NCBI GenBank assembly: GCA_002683685.1
Contig: NYTV01000119.1
Location: forward strand, 1 to 40,183
Direction of reading: 5' to 3'
Origin: Paracoccaceae bacterium
GTDB lineage: Bacteria; Pseudomonadota; Alphaproteobacteria; Rhodobacterales; Rhodobacteraceae
Length of the DNA stretch: 40,183 nt
Shown: piece by piece, positions 8,425 to 16,849 of the stretch
Layout: the number at the start of each line of letters is the position of its first letter
How positions within the stretch are numbered: the stretch's first letter is position 1
Made by a program: the position numbers and the translations under genes
Notes under the pieces: model-generated
Seen by the model: only the letters and a program-made list of their open reading frames with translations
The model's database searches: none
Told to the model about the DNA's origin: nothing

Positions 8425-9024
8425 TCAATCATCTTTTTCTAGCCCGTATTTTGCCAAAAGTGGCGCTTGAGTCATAAAAAAGCCGAACAGCACCGCCGTT
8501 AGGCCAAAGGTTTTAAAATACACCCAAGTATCCGTCGAGAAAAACCGCCAGATCACCTCATTCAGCACCGCCAGCCCAAAAAATGCCGCCGTGAATCGAC
8601 GCGTTAAAATCATCCAGCCCTCAACCTGCATCGGCAGCGCGTCTTGCATCACCAATCGGAGATAGGACTGCCCGCGCAGCAATCCAAATCCCAAAATTCC
8701 CGCAAAAATAAGATAGATGAGCGTTGGTTTCATTTTGATAAACCGATCGTCATTCAACCAAACTGTTAACCCACCAAAGACGGTCACCAAAACCGCCGTC
8801 ATGATCTGCATCGGTGAGATTTTTCCCGTTAGCTTCCACAAAATCGCCGTAGATACCAAAAGTAACGGCACAAACAGCGCGGTTACCAAAATAAACCCAT
8901 CGTACTCGGAACCGCCGAGCTTGTAGCTTGTGCCCTTCATCGCGAGATAGGCCACGAAGAAGGCCACCACAGGCCCAAACTCCAAAAGCGGCTTCACCCA
9001 TTTTGGTAGAGTGTCATTAGACAT
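8425..9024 (-). CDS. ispZ: septation protein A / inner-membrane protein YciB
   Basis: A 199-residue inner-membrane protein of the YciB/IspZ family, implicated in cell envelope synthesis and septation. It starts with the typical KPLLEFGPVVAFFVAY segment and contains about five hydrophobic helices, the GKISPMQ motif and the conserved NEVIWRFFSTDTWVYFK block near residue 155. The ATG at 9024 has AAGGAAGG upstream. The gene follows the EamA transporter after 15 nt on the same strand, so ftsY, the transporter and ispZ are probably cotranscribed, an arrangement often seen in Rhodobacterales. It converges with the broken glutathione transferase gene; no clear terminator is visible in the 44-nt gap. 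Confidence 0.93.
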   Translation of the reverse strand: MSNDTLPKWVKPLLEFGPVVAFFVAYLAMKGTSYKLGGSEYDGFILVTALFVPLLLVSTAILWKLTGKISPMQIMTAVLVTVFGGLTVWLNDDRFIKMKPTLIYLIFAGILGFGLLRGQSYLRLVMQDALPMQVEGWMILTRRFTAAFFGLAVLNEVIWRFFSTDTWVYFKTFGLTAVLFGFFMTQAPLLAKYGLEKDD

Positions 9025-9039
9025 AATTCGACCTTCCTT

Positions 9040-9942
9040 TTATCCTGCAAATTCAACTATCACAGCGCCCAGCGCAATCAAAGCCATCAAAGCCAAACGA
9101 CGCGGCCCGACGGTCTCTTTCAAAAATAGCCAGCCAATGAGTGCGGCAAAAATTGTCGATGTCTCACGCAGCACCGCGGCTTCGCCAACTTTATCCAATC
9201 GCGTGGCCAATAAGATTGCGCCAAAAGAGGCCATCGCCACCAATCCCCCGATCGGCGCGCGCCACATGAGGCCTTGTCGCGCCAAGGCAATGCCTTTGCG
9301 TCGCGCATAGACCAACGCCACAATCGGCATGCTCCAAGAATCAATCACAAAGAACCACGCTAAGAAGGTGAAAGGATCCGCCGCAGCTCGGATGCCATAG
9401 GCATCATAGGTTGTGTAAAACGCCACAAAAAATCCGGTAAATAGCGCCAGCGCCAATGCCAAACCCAGCGTCTCGCGCTCCAGTGTCACCGTACGCATAT
9501 TATACACAGCCAGACCAAATATCCCGCAAATAAGGACGACCACCCCCAACCATTGCCCACCAGTGAACACTTCGCCAAACAATAAATAGGCACCAATCAC
9601 CGTGAAAAACGGCCCCGACCCGCGCACCACAGGATATACAACCGTATAAGCGCCGCGGGTAAAGGCCATGGCCTGCAAGACCTTGTAGGCAGTGTGGATT
9701 GCCCAAGCCCCCGCAAAAATTGGCCATAAATGCGCCTGAGGCCATGGCACCACGAACAGAGCAAAGGGCAAAGCCATCAATCCGTAGCTGGCATCCATCG
9801 CCCCGCGCATCACCCAGGGGTCAATTCTTCCCTTTTGCATTGCGGCGAAAACTGCGTGTAACACAGCGGCCAATAATGCCAAAAGCATTGCGACCAAGCG
9901 GCCTGTGGGGCTGCCTTCAATCGCAAGGATCCACTCGGTCAC
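9040..9942 (-). CDS. EamA/DMT-family transporter
   Basis: A 300-residue drug/metabolite-transporter superfamily protein with about ten hydrophobic segments arranged as two EamA repeats. The first repeat includes YTVVYPVVRGSGPFFTVIGAYLLFGE split across a loop, and the second ends in ETSTIFAALIGWLFLKETV, both with the family's conserved acidic residue after the last repeat helix. Substrate cannot be inferred. The start is GTG at 9942, overlapping the ftsY stop by four bases (GTGA), which indicates translational coupling. The next gene downstream is ispZ, 15 nt away. Confidence 0.88.
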   Translation of the reverse strand: MTEWILAIEGSPTGRLVAMLLALLAAVLHAVFAAMQKGRIDPWVMRGAMDASYGLMALPFALFVVPWPQAHLWPIFAGAWAIHTAYKVLQAMAFTRGAYTVVYPVVRGSGPFFTVIGAYLLFGEVFTGGQWLGVVVLICGIFGLAVYNMRTVTLERETLGLALALALFTGFFVAFYTTYDAYGIRAAADPFTFLAWFFVIDSWSMPIVALVYARRKGIALARQGLMWRAPIGGLVAMASFGAILLATRLDKVGEAAVLRETSTIFAALIGWLFLKETVGPRRLALMALIALGAVIVEFAG

Positions 9943-11114
9943 TCAGAGACCCCGGTCAAGGCCGCAGCAAATTCCTGCGGATCAAAAGCGTCAAGATCAT
10001 CTATCTGTTCCCCCACGCCAATGGCATGAATAGGCAAAGCGAATTTATCTGCGAGCGAGACCAAGACCCCGCCCTTGGCGGTCCCGTCCAATTTGGTCAT
10101 CACCAGACCGGTGACATCCGCCATCCTTTGAAAAACTTCCACTTGGTTGACCGCATTTTGTCCAGTTGTCGCGTCGAGAACCAAGACCGTGTTATGTGGT
10201 GCATCAGGATCTTTCTTGCGGATCACCCGAATAATTTTGGACAATTCCTCCATCAAATCCGCCCGGTTTTGCAAGCGTCCCGCCGTATCAATCATCAAGA
10301 GGTCAGCGCCATCTTGCTCCGCCTGACCCATGGCTTCAAAGGCCAGGCTTGCAGGGTCTGACCCCTCGGCTGCGGTCATCACCGGCACCCCAGCCCGCTC
10401 GCCCCAAACTTGTAATTGGCCTACCGCGGCGGCGCGAAATGTGTCGCCAGCCGCGATCACTACAGATTTTCCGGCCCTCTGAAACTGGCTTGCGAGTTTG
10501 CCGATGGTGGTGGTTTTGCCCGAACCGTTCACACCCACCACCAAAATCACCTGGGGTTTCTTATTATAGATCGGCAAAGGTCGGGCCACAGGGTCCATGA
10601 CGCGGGCGATTTCCTCAGCCAAGGCCGATTTGATTTCCGCTGTCGAGAGTTTCTTGCCAAAACGCCCCTCGGCCAAATTCGCCGTGATCTGCACGGCCGT
10701 ATCCACCCCCATATCAGAGGAGATCAACAGCTCTTCGAGCTGCTCGAGCATGTCATCATCCAGCACGCGGCGCGGCGTACGCCCGAAAACACCAGTTTTT
10801 TGCGGCAAGGGATTAAGCGGCCGGCTATCCACCTCGAGCGGATCAATCGCGAGTTTCGGCGCGCTGGCGATTGGCTCTGCCGCCTTCTGTGGCGACACCG
10901 TCTGCTCGTGCTCTGGCACAAGTGGGCTGTCACCCACAGGATCGGGCACCGACAAAGCCTCGGGCTGTGCCACTTGCCCCGCCTCATCAGCTAGGGCCGG
11001 GCCGGCAGACGCTTCCTCAGGGGCAATATCTTCTTGGACGATTGCATCCAGACCCTCTTCAAGCTTGGCAGAGGATTTAAAAAGTTTGGATTTCAACTTA
11101 CCAAAAAAGGACAT
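9939..11114 (-). CDS. ftsY: signal recognition particle receptor FtsY
   Basis: FtsY is the membrane-associated GTPase that receives SRP-ribosome complexes for co-translational membrane insertion. The 391-residue protein has a variable acidic A domain (about 20-110) and the NG domain: P-loop [10 protein letters not shown] (194-203), [20 protein letters not shown] and [10 protein letters not shown]. The N-terminus [11 protein letters not shown] can form a basic amphipathic helix for membrane binding. I chose the ATG at 11114, which has GGAG eight bases upstream; an in-frame GTG at 11120 is too close to that site. The 3' end overlaps the EamA transporter gene by four bases. Confidence 0.96.
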   Translation of the reverse strand: MSFFGKLKSKLFKSSAKLEEGLDAIVQEDIAPEEASAGPALADEAGQVAQPEALSVPDPVGDSPLVPEHEQTVSPQKAAEPIASAPKLAIDPLEVDSRPLNPLPQKTGVFGRTPRRVLDDDMLEQLEELLISSDMGVDTAVQITANLAEGRFGKKLSTAEIKSALAEEIARVMDPVARPLPIYNKKPQVILVVGVNGSGKTTTIGKLASQFQRAGKSVVIAAGDTFRAAAVGQLQVWGERAGVPVMTAAEGSDPASLAFEAMGQAEQDGADLLMIDTAGRLQNRADLMEELSKIIRVIRKKDPDAPHNTVLVLDATTGQNAVNQVEVFQRMADVTGLVMTKLDGTAKGGVLVSLADKFALPIHAIGVGEQIDDLDAFDPQEFAAALTGVSE

Positions 11115-11210
11115 TAACACGCTCCATTGCTCGCCGCGTGCTGCCAGGTCGCCGCAAGCGGTAACGCGAATGTAATCCTAGCCCCCGACAATGCCAATGG
11201 CAGCGGCGCG

Positions 11211-12896
11211 CTAAATTTCGTTCGGGAAATGCTTGATGACCGATTTGATCGGATTGGGTGCCGCTTGACCAAGCCCGCAGATCGAAGCCTCCACCATCGC
11301 CGCGGTCAAATCCTCTAAAAGCGGCTGATCCCAAGTCTCTGCCTGCATCAATTTTACCGCCTTTTCACAGCCAACCCGACATGGGGTGCACTGGCCACAA
11401 CTTTCATCCTCAAAGAATCGCAACATATTCAAAGCCGCCGCGCGCGGACTGTCGTGATCGGACAGAACTACCACAGCGGCCGAACCGATGAAAGTGCCGA
11501 GCGGCTGCAATGTGTCAAAATCTAAGGGCACGTCATTGATAGATGAAGGTAAAAGCCCCGAAGACGGGCCGCCAGGTTGGTATGCTGAAAAAATATGGCC
11601 GTCCAACATCCCGCCACAGGCGGCAATGATATCCGTGATCGTGGATCCGGCAGGCAACAGATGCATGCCAGGGTTTTTCACCCGCCCAGAAACGGAGTAA
11701 CTGCGCAGACCGGTCCGACCATTATGTTCCACCGCGCTCAGGCACTCGGGTCCTTCGCGCACCACACGCGCAACCCAGAGCAAGGTTTCAACATTATGCA
11801 CCAAAGTGGGGCGATTGTGGATCCCGACCGCCGCCACAAAGGGGGGGCGATGCCGCGGCAAACCGCGCTTACCTTCAATGCTTTCGATCATCGCGCTTTC
11901 TTCGCCGCAGATATAGGCCCCCGCCCCACGCCGCAGATCGATATAACCCGCCGGCACGAGCCCGGCCGTCTCCAAAGCGGCAATCTCTTCAACTAGAATA
12001 TGCAGAACCGCCGGATATTCGTCGCGCATGTAAATAAAACAGGTTTCCGCCTCAACCGCCCAAGCGGCAATCAACATGCCTTCGAGAAACAGATGCGGTT
12101 GACCCTCGAGATAATGGCGATCCTTGAACGTTCCCGGCTCGCCCTCATCTCCATTCACCGCCAAATAGCGCGGCCCCGCATTCCCGCGCACAAAGCCCCA
12201 TTTTGTGCCTGATGGAAAACCCGCGCCACCCAGGCCGCGCAGACCACTTTGTTTTATCTGCGCCTGAACCTCTTGCCAATCGCCGCCTGCGCGCAACTCT
12301 TCAAGCCGCGCATATCCGCCAGCCGCGCGATAGGCCGCGAGGTCTTCATAATCGGGTATATCAGCATGGGTGTGACCGCCAGAAATAGCCGCTAATACCT
12401 TTTCTGGCGTGGCATAATCGATATGACGGTGCCCCAGCTCAAGCACCGGGGCGGTGTCACAGCGCCCCATACAGGGCGCGCGAACAACCCGCACCGCTTT
12501 AGGATCCAGCCCCTGCTGCAAAGCCTCTTGCAATTGAGCAGCCCCGGCCAATTCGCACGATAAGCTGTCGCAGACCCGCACGGTCAAGGCTGGTGGCGGG
12601 GTCTCCCCCTCTTTGACTACGTCAAAATGGGCGTAGAACGTCGCGACCTCATAGACCTCTGCCTGGCTCAAGCGCATTTCCTCGGCCAAAGCGCGTAAAT
12701 GCGCAGCCGAGAGATGGCCATAAGCATCCTGAATAAGATGCAAAAATTCGATCAGAAGATCCCGCCGGCGCGGTCTTTGCCCCAGCAAGTCTTGCACCTG
12801 TGACCATGCCAAATCGTCGAGCTGACGCCCTTTTGGTCGCACCCGGCCTCTGCCCGGTCCAGATTTCCAAACACCTTTTGACGATTCGATAGACAT
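11211..12896 (-). CDS. fdsB: NAD-dependent formate dehydrogenase beta subunit (NuoE-NuoF fusion)
   Basis: A 561-residue flavoprotein fusing a thioredoxin-like NuoE domain to a NuoF domain. The N-terminal part has the 2Fe-2S cysteines VCDSLSC and PCMGRC. The NuoF part has the FMN/NADH-binding GLRGLGGAGFPSGTKW and GAGAYICGEESAMIESIEG segments and the C-terminal 4Fe-4S ligands in CGQCTPCRVGC plus a later Cys in SICGLGQ. In soluble molybdenum formate dehydrogenases and related NAD-reducing enzymes this subunit passes electrons from the catalytic alpha subunit to NAD. Here no alpha subunit, chaperone or other subunit gene is adjacent: ftsY follows after about 95 nt and xseA precedes. Start ATG at 12896 with GAGGAA upstream. 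All cofactor ligands appear intact. Confidence 0.88.
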   Translation of the reverse strand: MSIESSKGVWKSGPGRGRVRPKGRQLDDLAWSQVQDLLGQRPRRRDLLIEFLHLIQDAYGHLSAAHLRALAEEMRLSQAEVYEVATFYAHFDVVKEGETPPPALTVRVCDSLSCELAGAAQLQEALQQGLDPKAVRVVRAPCMGRCDTAPVLELGHRHIDYATPEKVLAAISGGHTHADIPDYEDLAAYRAAGGYARLEELRAGGDWQEVQAQIKQSGLRGLGGAGFPSGTKWGFVRGNAGPRYLAVNGDEGEPGTFKDRHYLEGQPHLFLEGMLIAAWAVEAETCFIYMRDEYPAVLHILVEEIAALETAGLVPAGYIDLRRGAGAYICGEESAMIESIEGKRGLPRHRPPFVAAVGIHNRPTLVHNVETLLWVARVVREGPECLSAVEHNGRTGLRSYSVSGRVKNPGMHLLPAGSTITDIIAACGGMLDGHIFSAYQPGGPSSGLLPSSINDVPLDFDTLQPLGTFIGSAAVVVLSDHDSPRAAALNMLRFFEDESCGQCTPCRVGCEKAVKLMQAETWDQPLLEDLTAAMVEASICGLGQAAPNPIKSVIKHFPNEI

Positions 12897-13020
12897 GATC
12901 TGTTCCTCAATTGATTGTGGCTGGTTTAGCCCGCAACGCGGCCCTGACATAGGTCGAAATACGACACCACTTGCAACAGATGCGTTTTCTCATGCCTCAA
13001 TAGACGTCACCCGATCACAA

Positions 13021-14574
13021 TCAGAACAATTGTCCCTGCTCGGGTGGTTTCGGCTTGGCGCGGCCCGCAGGGCGGGCAGCAGCAGTTTGCGCCGCCGCAA
13101 AGCGTCCATCAGCAAACTCGATTTCCAAGGATTTCGCCGCTCCAGCGCTCGCCACATTGGTAATCAACGCCTGCCCAGAACGTACCACCGCGTAACCGCG
13201 GCGCAGGGTCTCGCGATACCCCAGTGTTTCGCGCAGCCGGTCACAGGCCACAAGCTGTTCACGGCGTCTTTGCTCTTGCCGTTCAAACGTTTGCTTCAAC
13301 TGCATTTCAAGATCACCCAGATCTTTGCGCAATCGCCCAACTCGCTCCGCTAAAGGTGCTGGGCGCAGACGTGATGTGCAGCCCCCGAGCATGTGCCGTG
13401 CAGAGAGCGCAGCCCGGTCTAAACCCGCCGTCAGGCGCTGCCCCAGGGCATGCAACTGCCGCTTTTCTTGTGCCACTATCCGCGCCAATGCGGAGGGCTT
13501 AATTTGCCCCGCAGAGGCGATCAGGCGCAGCTGTTGCTTTTGCACTAAGCTGCGCAGCGCCACCGGCAAACGCCCCTCCCAATAGTCCAAACGCTGCTGT
13601 GCCGAATGCGTCAAGCTGTCCGGACGCGGCAAAGCACGGGACAAATCGGCCAAACTTTGTTTGCGCCGAGCCATGACATTGGCCAAACCCTGCGCCGCCC
13701 GGGCGCCCTTGGCACGGGTTTCAGCCAACAAGTCCAAACGCACAGGCACCGCCAATTCAGCCGCAGCACTTGGGGTTGGTGCGCGCATGTCAGAAACAAA
13801 ATCAATCAATGTTGTATCGGTTTCATGACCCACAGCGGAAATCAGAGGAATCTGCGAGGCCGCCGCCGCGCGTGCGACGATTTCTTCATTGAACCCCCAA
13901 AGATCCTCAATAGACCCCCCACCACGCGCAACGATCAGTAAATCTGGCCGCGGCAAAGCCCCTCCCGGTGTCAACGCATTGAACCCGGCAATAGCGCGCG
14001 CCACTTCGGCGGCGCAATTGGCCCCTTGCACCGCAACCGGCCAAACCAAGACTTTACGCGGGAAACGGTCGCGCAAACGGTGTAGAATATCGCGAATCAC
14101 CGCGCCGGTGGGAGAGGTCACAACCCCAATCACATCCGGCAAAAAGGGCAAAGCCTGTTTGCGCGCCGGATCAAATAAGCCCTCCGCCGCCAAAGCGGTC
14201 TTTCGCTTTTCCAACATGGCCATCAATGCCCCCACACCGGCGACAGCCACATCATCAACATTCAGGTTATATTTGGACTGCCCGCCGAAGGAGGTCATTT
14301 TGCCACTGACCACCACTTCCATCCCCTCCTCGGGAATTACAGAGAGTTTTGACACCTGCCCTTTCCAAGTGGTGCAAGCCAGAGAATTGCGTTCATCTTT
14401 GACATCGAAATACATATGGCCAGAGCGCGCCTGCACCACCCGCCCCACTTCGCCTTTCACCCTGATGCGGCCAAATTCCGTCTCCAGGGTCCGTTTCACA
14501 GCGCCAGAGATTTCTGAAACCGTAAATTCTGGGGCATTCTCGCCAAGACGGGGATCATCAATGAGATCAGACAT
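13021..14574 (-). CDS. xseA: exodeoxyribonuclease VII large subunit
   Basis: XseA is the catalytic subunit of exonuclease VII, which degrades single-stranded DNA. The 517-residue protein has an N-terminal OB-fold (FTVSEISGAVKRTLE, GHMYFDVKDE, SGKMTSFGGQSKYNL, about 17-110) and the catalytic domain with GVVTSPTGAVIRDIL, LIVARGGGSIEDLWGFNEE and SAVGHETDTTLIDFV. A long helical region and a basic Pro/Lys-rich tail follow. The small subunit xseB is not nearby, which is normal. It is divergent from purD with a 70-nt gap. Confidence 0.95.
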   Translation of the reverse strand: MSDLIDDPRLGENAPEFTVSEISGAVKRTLETEFGRIRVKGEVGRVVQARSGHMYFDVKDERNSLACTTWKGQVSKLSVIPEEGMEVVVSGKMTSFGGQSKYNLNVDDVAVAGVGALMAMLEKRKTALAAEGLFDPARKQALPFLPDVIGVVTSPTGAVIRDILHRLRDRFPRKVLVWPVAVQGANCAAEVARAIAGFNALTPGGALPRPDLLIVARGGGSIEDLWGFNEEIVARAAAASQIPLISAVGHETDTTLIDFVSDMRAPTPSAAAELAVPVRLDLLAETRAKGARAAQGLANVMARRKQSLADLSRALPRPDSLTHSAQQRLDYWEGRLPVALRSLVQKQQLRLIASAGQIKPSALARIVAQEKRQLHALGQRLTAGLDRAALSARHMLGGCTSRLRPAPLAERVGRLRKDLGDLEMQLKQTFERQEQRRREQLVACDRLRETLGYRETLRRGYAVVRSGQALITNVASAGAAKSLEIEFADGRFAAAQTAAARPAGRAKPKPPEQGQLF

Positions 14575-14582
14575 AGTGCACC

Positions 14583-14611
14583 TTGTGACCAGAGTTGATG
14601 CAGCTTAGAAC
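14583..14611 (+). promoter_or_regulatory. purD: candidate purD promoter
   Basis: TTGTGA (14583-14588) and TAGAAC (14606-14611) are 17 nt apart in the 70-nt region between the divergent xseA and purD. Each box matches the consensus at 4 of 6 positions. The transcript would start about 27 nt before the purD ATG, leaving room for the AAGGGGAG ribosome-binding site. Confidence 0.4.
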
Positions 14612-14644
14612 GCGATCAAGCAAAGGCCAAGGGGAGCGCGCGTC

Positions 14645-15907
14645 ATGAATATTTTAATTTTGGGAAGTGGAGGCCGCGAGCACTCATTGGCCTGGGCCGT
14701 CGCGCAAAATCCAAAATGTGACCGGCTGATGGTTGCGCCCGGCAATGCCGGTATCGCCAAAATCGCCGATTGCGTGGCTTTGGATATTTTGGATGGCACC
14801 GCTGTGCTTGCCTTTGTCCGCAGCCAGGACATAGACTTTGTTATCATAGGTCCAGAAGCACCTTTGGCCGCTGGCGTCGGCGATGTGTTACGGACTGCAG
14901 ATGTGCTCTGCTTTGGCCCCAGTCAGGCAGCAGCACAGCTGGAAACCTCAAAATTCTTTACCAAATCCATCTGCGACGCCGCAGGAGCGCCCACTGCCGG
15001 ATATGGCCATTTTACCGACCAGCAAAGCGCGTCAGACTATGTGCGCAAGATGGGTGCGCCGATTGTGGTCAAAGCAGATGGGCTGGCGGCAGGCAAAGGC
15101 GTTATTGTTGCCATGAGCGTAGAAGAAGCCCTGGAGGCTTTAGATGATATGTTCGGCGGCGAGTTTGGCAGCGCCGGAGCGGAAGTGGTGATTGAAGAAT
15201 TCATGGATGGGGAAGAAGCCTCCTATTTTGTCCTGTGTGATGGCCGTGATGTTTTGGCCATTGGCACCGCACAGGATCACAAGCGCGTGGGCGAAGGCGA
15301 CATCGGGCCCAATACTGGCGGCATGGGTGCCTATAGTCCTGCGCCAGTTCTGACAGATGATATTGCTGAGCAGGCCATGCGCGAAATTATCAAACCTACC
15401 ATGGCGGAAATGGCCCAACGAGGCACGCCGTATCAAGGGGTACTCTATGCCGGCTTGATGATTAATAACGGTCAAGCCCGCTTAGTGGAATACAACGCCC
15501 GCTTCGGCGACCCAGAATGCCAGGTGCTGATGATGCGGCTGGGTGCGCAAGCGCTGGATTTGCTGTTGGCCTGTGCTGAAGAACGGCTGTCAGAGGTGCA
15601 AGTCAACTGGGCCACAGACCATGCATTGACGGTTGTAATGGCAGCCAAAGGCTACCCCGGCACCTATGGGAAGGGCACAGTGATTTCCGGGTTGGAAGCT
15701 TTGCCCGACAATTCTTCAGCCACTTGCTTTCATGCTGGAACCGCGCAAATCGGTGCAGATATCACCGCGCAGGGTGGCCGGGTTTTGAATGTGACAGCGC
15801 GCGCTGCAAAGCTGAGTGAAGCCCGCAGCATGGCCTATGACATGGTCGATCAAATCAATTGGCGCGAAGGGTTTTGCCGCCGCGATATCGGTTGGCGGGC
15901 GCTTTAG
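14645..15907 (+). CDS. purD: phosphoribosylamine-glycine ligase
   Basis: PurD (GAR synthetase) joins glycine to phosphoribosylamine in purine synthesis. The 420-residue ATP-grasp protein begins MNILILGSGGREHSLAWA. It contains the GPEAPLAAGV segment (about 60-70), the ATP-binding VVKADGLAAGKGVIVA, the GPNTGGMGAYSPAPV block and YNARFGDPECQ with metal-binding residues near 280-290. Length and all family blocks are normal. Start ATG at 14645 has AAGGGGAG upstream. The gene appears to be a single-gene transcript ending before a 9-bp inverted repeat. Confidence 0.96.
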   Translation: MNILILGSGGREHSLAWAVAQNPKCDRLMVAPGNAGIAKIADCVALDILDGTAVLAFVRSQDIDFVIIGPEAPLAAGVGDVLRTADVLCFGPSQAAAQLETSKFFTKSICDAAGAPTAGYGHFTDQQSASDYVRKMGAPIVVKADGLAAGKGVIVAMSVEEALEALDDMFGGEFGSAGAEVVIEEFMDGEEASYFVLCDGRDVLAIGTAQDHKRVGEGDIGPNTGGMGAYSPAPVLTDDIAEQAMREIIKPTMAEMAQRGTPYQGVLYAGLMINNGQARLVEYNARFGDPECQVLMMRLGAQALDLLLACAEERLSEVQVNWATDHALTVVMAAKGYPGTYGKGTVISGLEALPDNSSATCFHAGTAQIGADITAQGGRVLNVTARAAKLSEARSMAYDMVDQINWREGFCRRDIGWRAL

Positions 15908-15915
15908 AGGCGCCT

Positions 15916-15948
15916 GTGGCCGCAGGTCCGAACAGTGAATGCGGCCAC
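15916..15948. terminator. 9-bp inverted repeat between convergent purD and ferredoxin genes
   Basis: GTGGCCGCA (15916-15924) and TGCGGCCAC (15940-15948) are perfect inverted copies around a 15-nt loop, located between two convergent stop codons (purD 15907, ferredoxin 15967). The position suggests a bidirectional transcription end or RNA 3' end, but neither strand has a clean T-run after the stem. Confidence 0.4.
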
Positions 15949-15966
15949 TATAATACCCGCAAGAGT

Positions 15967-16290
<324 letters not shown>

Positions 16291-16377
16291 TTATTTGTAT
16301 CTCACTAGACTGTTTCCCCTCTGAGGTAACATGTAATTCAAAAAATTCTAGCCCCCATAAAAGCGGAATAATGCCAC

Positions 16378-16405
16378 TTGCGATATTACTCAAATGTTCT
16401 ATTTA
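16378..16405 (+). promoter_or_regulatory. SOS promoter in front of the dnaE2 remnant
   Basis: TTGCGA (16378-16383) and TATTTA (16400-16405) are 16 nt apart. The -10 box is embedded in the LexA box at 16396-16410, the normal way LexA blocks RNA polymerase. The transcript should begin near 16412. Confidence 0.55.
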
Positions 16406-16410
16406 TGTTC
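16396..16410 (+). promoter_or_regulatory. LexA (SOS) box
   Basis: GTTC (16396-16399), seven bases, GTTC (16407-16410): a perfect match to the direct-repeat LexA operator GTTC-N7-GTTC of alphaproteobacteria. It overlaps the predicted -10 box and lies immediately upstream of a piece of dnaE2, a gene that is SOS-regulated in this class. The coincidence of motif, promoter and gene makes chance unlikely. Confidence 0.75.
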
Positions 16411-16411
16411 C

Positions 16412-16786
16412 ATGCTATTTGACTCTCCCAACACTTGGCCCAAGCCCCCCGCGGCCCTGCCCCATGCTATGCTGGAGCTGCCGCCAAATGGGGCAGGAGT
16501 TACGGTGGCGGGTTTGGTATTGGTGCGCCAAAGACCCGGTACGGCCAATGGAGTCATTTTCATCACACTGGAGGACGAGACCGGGGTGTGCAATGTGATC
16601 GTCTGGCGCAAACTCTATGAACGTTACCGGCGCGCCGTGATCTCAGGGCGTATGTTGCGAATTACCGGCCGCATTCAACGCGAAGGCGCTGTGTGCCATG
16701 TGATCGCTGAGCATGTGGAGGATATATCTTTCATGCTAGATGATCTCTTGCTGCCAGAAGCCAGTCGCGCCACCGAGCAGCCGTAA
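16412..16786 (+). pseudogene. dnaE2: C-terminal remnant of error-prone DNA polymerase DnaE2
   Basis: About 100 residues match only the extreme C-terminal OB-fold region of DnaE2 (ImuC): VTVAGLVLVRQRPGT, GVIFITLEDETGV, VIVWRKLYERYRR and ITGRIQREGAVCHVIAE. Full-length DnaE2 is about 1,000-1,100 residues, so the polymerase and PHP domains are absent, and imuA and imuB, the usual neighbours, are also missing. The reading frame is intact from about 16394 to the TAA at 16786. Candidate starts are ATG at 16412, almost at the predicted transcription start, or an internal ATG in HAMLEL; neither has a good ribosome-binding site. It could still make a small SOS-induced OB-fold protein. I treat it as a deletion remnant. 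Confidence 0.8.
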
Positions 16787-16796
16787 CCGCCTCGCA

Positions 16797-16823
16797 CTCA
16801 AAAGGGCGGCCCATAAGCCGCCC
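16797..16823 (-). terminator. intrinsic terminator after the Do protease gene
   Basis: GGGCGGC (16804-16810) and GCCGCCC (16817-16823) form a perfect 7-bp stem with a 6-nt loop. On the minus strand the stem is followed by TTTTGAG, so it ends the transcript coming from the protease gene, 26 nt after its stop codon. Confidence 0.75.
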
Positions 16824-16849
16824 CGTACGCACCATATCTTTTGCAGCTA

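Noticed and set aside
11114-11215. Open stretch of about 30 codons ending in TAATG at the ftsY start, as a relic of a lost gene
   Set aside because: It has no start codon of its own outside the formate dehydrogenase gene and no recognisable family; chance cannot be excluded.
13889-14608. 239-codon plus-strand open frame opposite xseA
   Set aside because: Low-complexity Ser/Pro/Thr-rich antisense shadow of a clear xseA gene.
16394-16396. ATG at 16394 as start of the dnaE2 remnant
   Set aside because: It lies upstream of the LexA box and predicted transcription start, so it would not be in the mRNA.
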